A stretch of DNA of 21,757 nucleotides from assembly GCA_934668295.1 (NCBI GenBank), contig CAKUND010000012.1, positions 1 through 21,757 on the forward strand, read 5' to 3'. The position numbers were made by a program, and so were the translations under genes. Origin of the DNA: an uncultured Oscillospiraceae bacterium (lineage in GTDB: Bacteria; Bacillota; Clostridia; Oscillospirales; Oscillospiraceae). The notes beneath the pieces were generated by a model. It was not told the DNA's origin, did not search any database, and was given only the letters and a program-made list of their open reading frames with translations. Below, piece after piece: positions 21,602-21,757 of the stretch. Within the stretch, counting starts at the first letter, position 1, and every line of letters starts with the position of its first letter.

Positions 21602-21628
21602 TAAAATTGTGCGAAATGCACAATTTTA
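21602..21628. promoter_or_regulatory. 27-bp inverted repeat in the regulator-ridA spacer
   Basis: TAAAATTGTGC-GAAAT-GCACAATTTTA has perfect 11-bp arms. It sits between the two divergent promoters, 33 bases upstream of the ridA -35. It may be the binding site of the YheO-like regulator, or a terminator-like hairpin, since T-rich sequence follows. A weaker TTTCTC-ATTAC-GAGAAA repeat lies at 21557-21573. Confidence 0.65.
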
Positions 21629-21660
21629 AGTTTTTATTATGCAGGTTTACAGTAATTATA

Positions 21661-21689
21661 TTGACAACTGAAACTTGAAATGATAAACT
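21661..21689 (+). promoter_or_regulatory. ridA promoter overlapped by a palindrome
   Basis: TTGACA (21661-21666), 17 bases ending TGA, TAAACT (21684-21689). ATGATAA-ACTC-TTATCAT (21680-21697) is a perfect 7-bp-arm palindrome covering the -10, a typical repressor position. Confidence 0.75.
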
Positions 21690-21719
21690 CTTATCATAAT
21701 GAGGAGGTGAGGACAGTTT

Positions 21720-21757
21720 ATGAAAACCGTCATTTCTACTGAAAAGGCCCCCGCGGC
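21720..21757 (+). CDS. ridA: RidA family enamine/imine deaminase, N-terminal start (partial)
   Basis: Only the first 12 codons are in the window: MKTVISTEKAPAA. This is the usual start of RidA (YjgF/UK114) proteins, in which an IGPYSQA block follows. RidA hydrolyses reactive 2-aminoacrylate and other enamine/imine intermediates made by PLP enzymes. GAGGAGGTGAGGA (21701-21713) precedes the ATG. The call rests on a short stretch, though a characteristic one. Confidence 0.75.
   Translation, partial: MKTVISTEKAPA

Overview
The window looks like chromosomal DNA of a GC-rich (roughly 60%) low-motility-type gut Clostridia, most likely in the Oscillospiraceae/Ruminococcaceae range. This is inferred from strong AGGAGG ribosome-binding sites, TTGACA/TATAAT-type promoters, the protein families present (RbsABC-type sugar transporters, RNHCP protein, YheO-like regulator next to ridA, PreA-ferredoxin fusion) and the style of the intergenic repeats. 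No rRNA, tRNA, phage or CRISPR sequence was seen. The taxonomic call is an inference, not a database result.

Layout. 1-264 is the 3' end of an M3 oligopeptidase. 345-2240 (minus) is araA preceded by the remnant of a sugar ABC permease. 2301-2468 is a MITE-like inverted-repeat element sitting directly in front of a broken PreA-like gene (2487-3519, plus). 3726-6065 (minus) is a DeoR regulator with an orphan, catalytically divergent tandem ABC ATPase and its own promoter. 6122-11531 (minus) is a five-gene operon: lipoprotein sugar-binding protein, RbsA-type ATPase, RbsC-type permease, alpha/beta hydrolase and a truncated beta-lactamase-like serine hydrolase, driven by a near-consensus promoter with a 17-bp palindrome upstream. 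Divergent from it, 11940-13190 (plus) is a dicarboxylate/glutamate-type symporter. 13240-13770 is repeat-rich DNA. 13771-14560 (minus) is a broken Cthe_2159-type carbohydrate-binding protein gene. 14553-19642 (plus) is a three-gene operon: cytoplasmic GH18, GH94 N,N'-diacetylchitobiose phosphorylase and a phosphohexomutase. 19643-20116 is a structured intergenic region with its own good promoter. 20117-20545 (minus) is an RNHCP protein, 20730-21464 (minus) a YheO-like regulator, and 21720-end (plus) the start of ridA.

How the genes work together. The clearest pathway is intracellular chitobiose use: GH18 would trim chitin oligosaccharides or a related GlcNAc glycan to the disaccharide, the phosphorylase would yield GlcNAc-1-phosphate plus GlcNAc, and the mutase would make GlcNAc-6-phosphate. 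The minus-strand ABC operon appears to import a sugar-like ligand that carries an ester, since two hydrolases are co-transcribed with it; the neighbouring DeoR/ATPase pair may regulate or serve it. AraA handles L-arabinose but its upstream transporter gene is wrecked.

A recurring theme is gene decay: four genes (permease, PreA, serine hydrolase, Cthe_2159 protein) carry internal deletions, frameshifts or truncations, several with visible short-repeat or homopolymer junctions, next to dispersed repeats. Either this is a region of active erosion or some junctions are assembly or sequencing artefacts; read-level checks would separate these.
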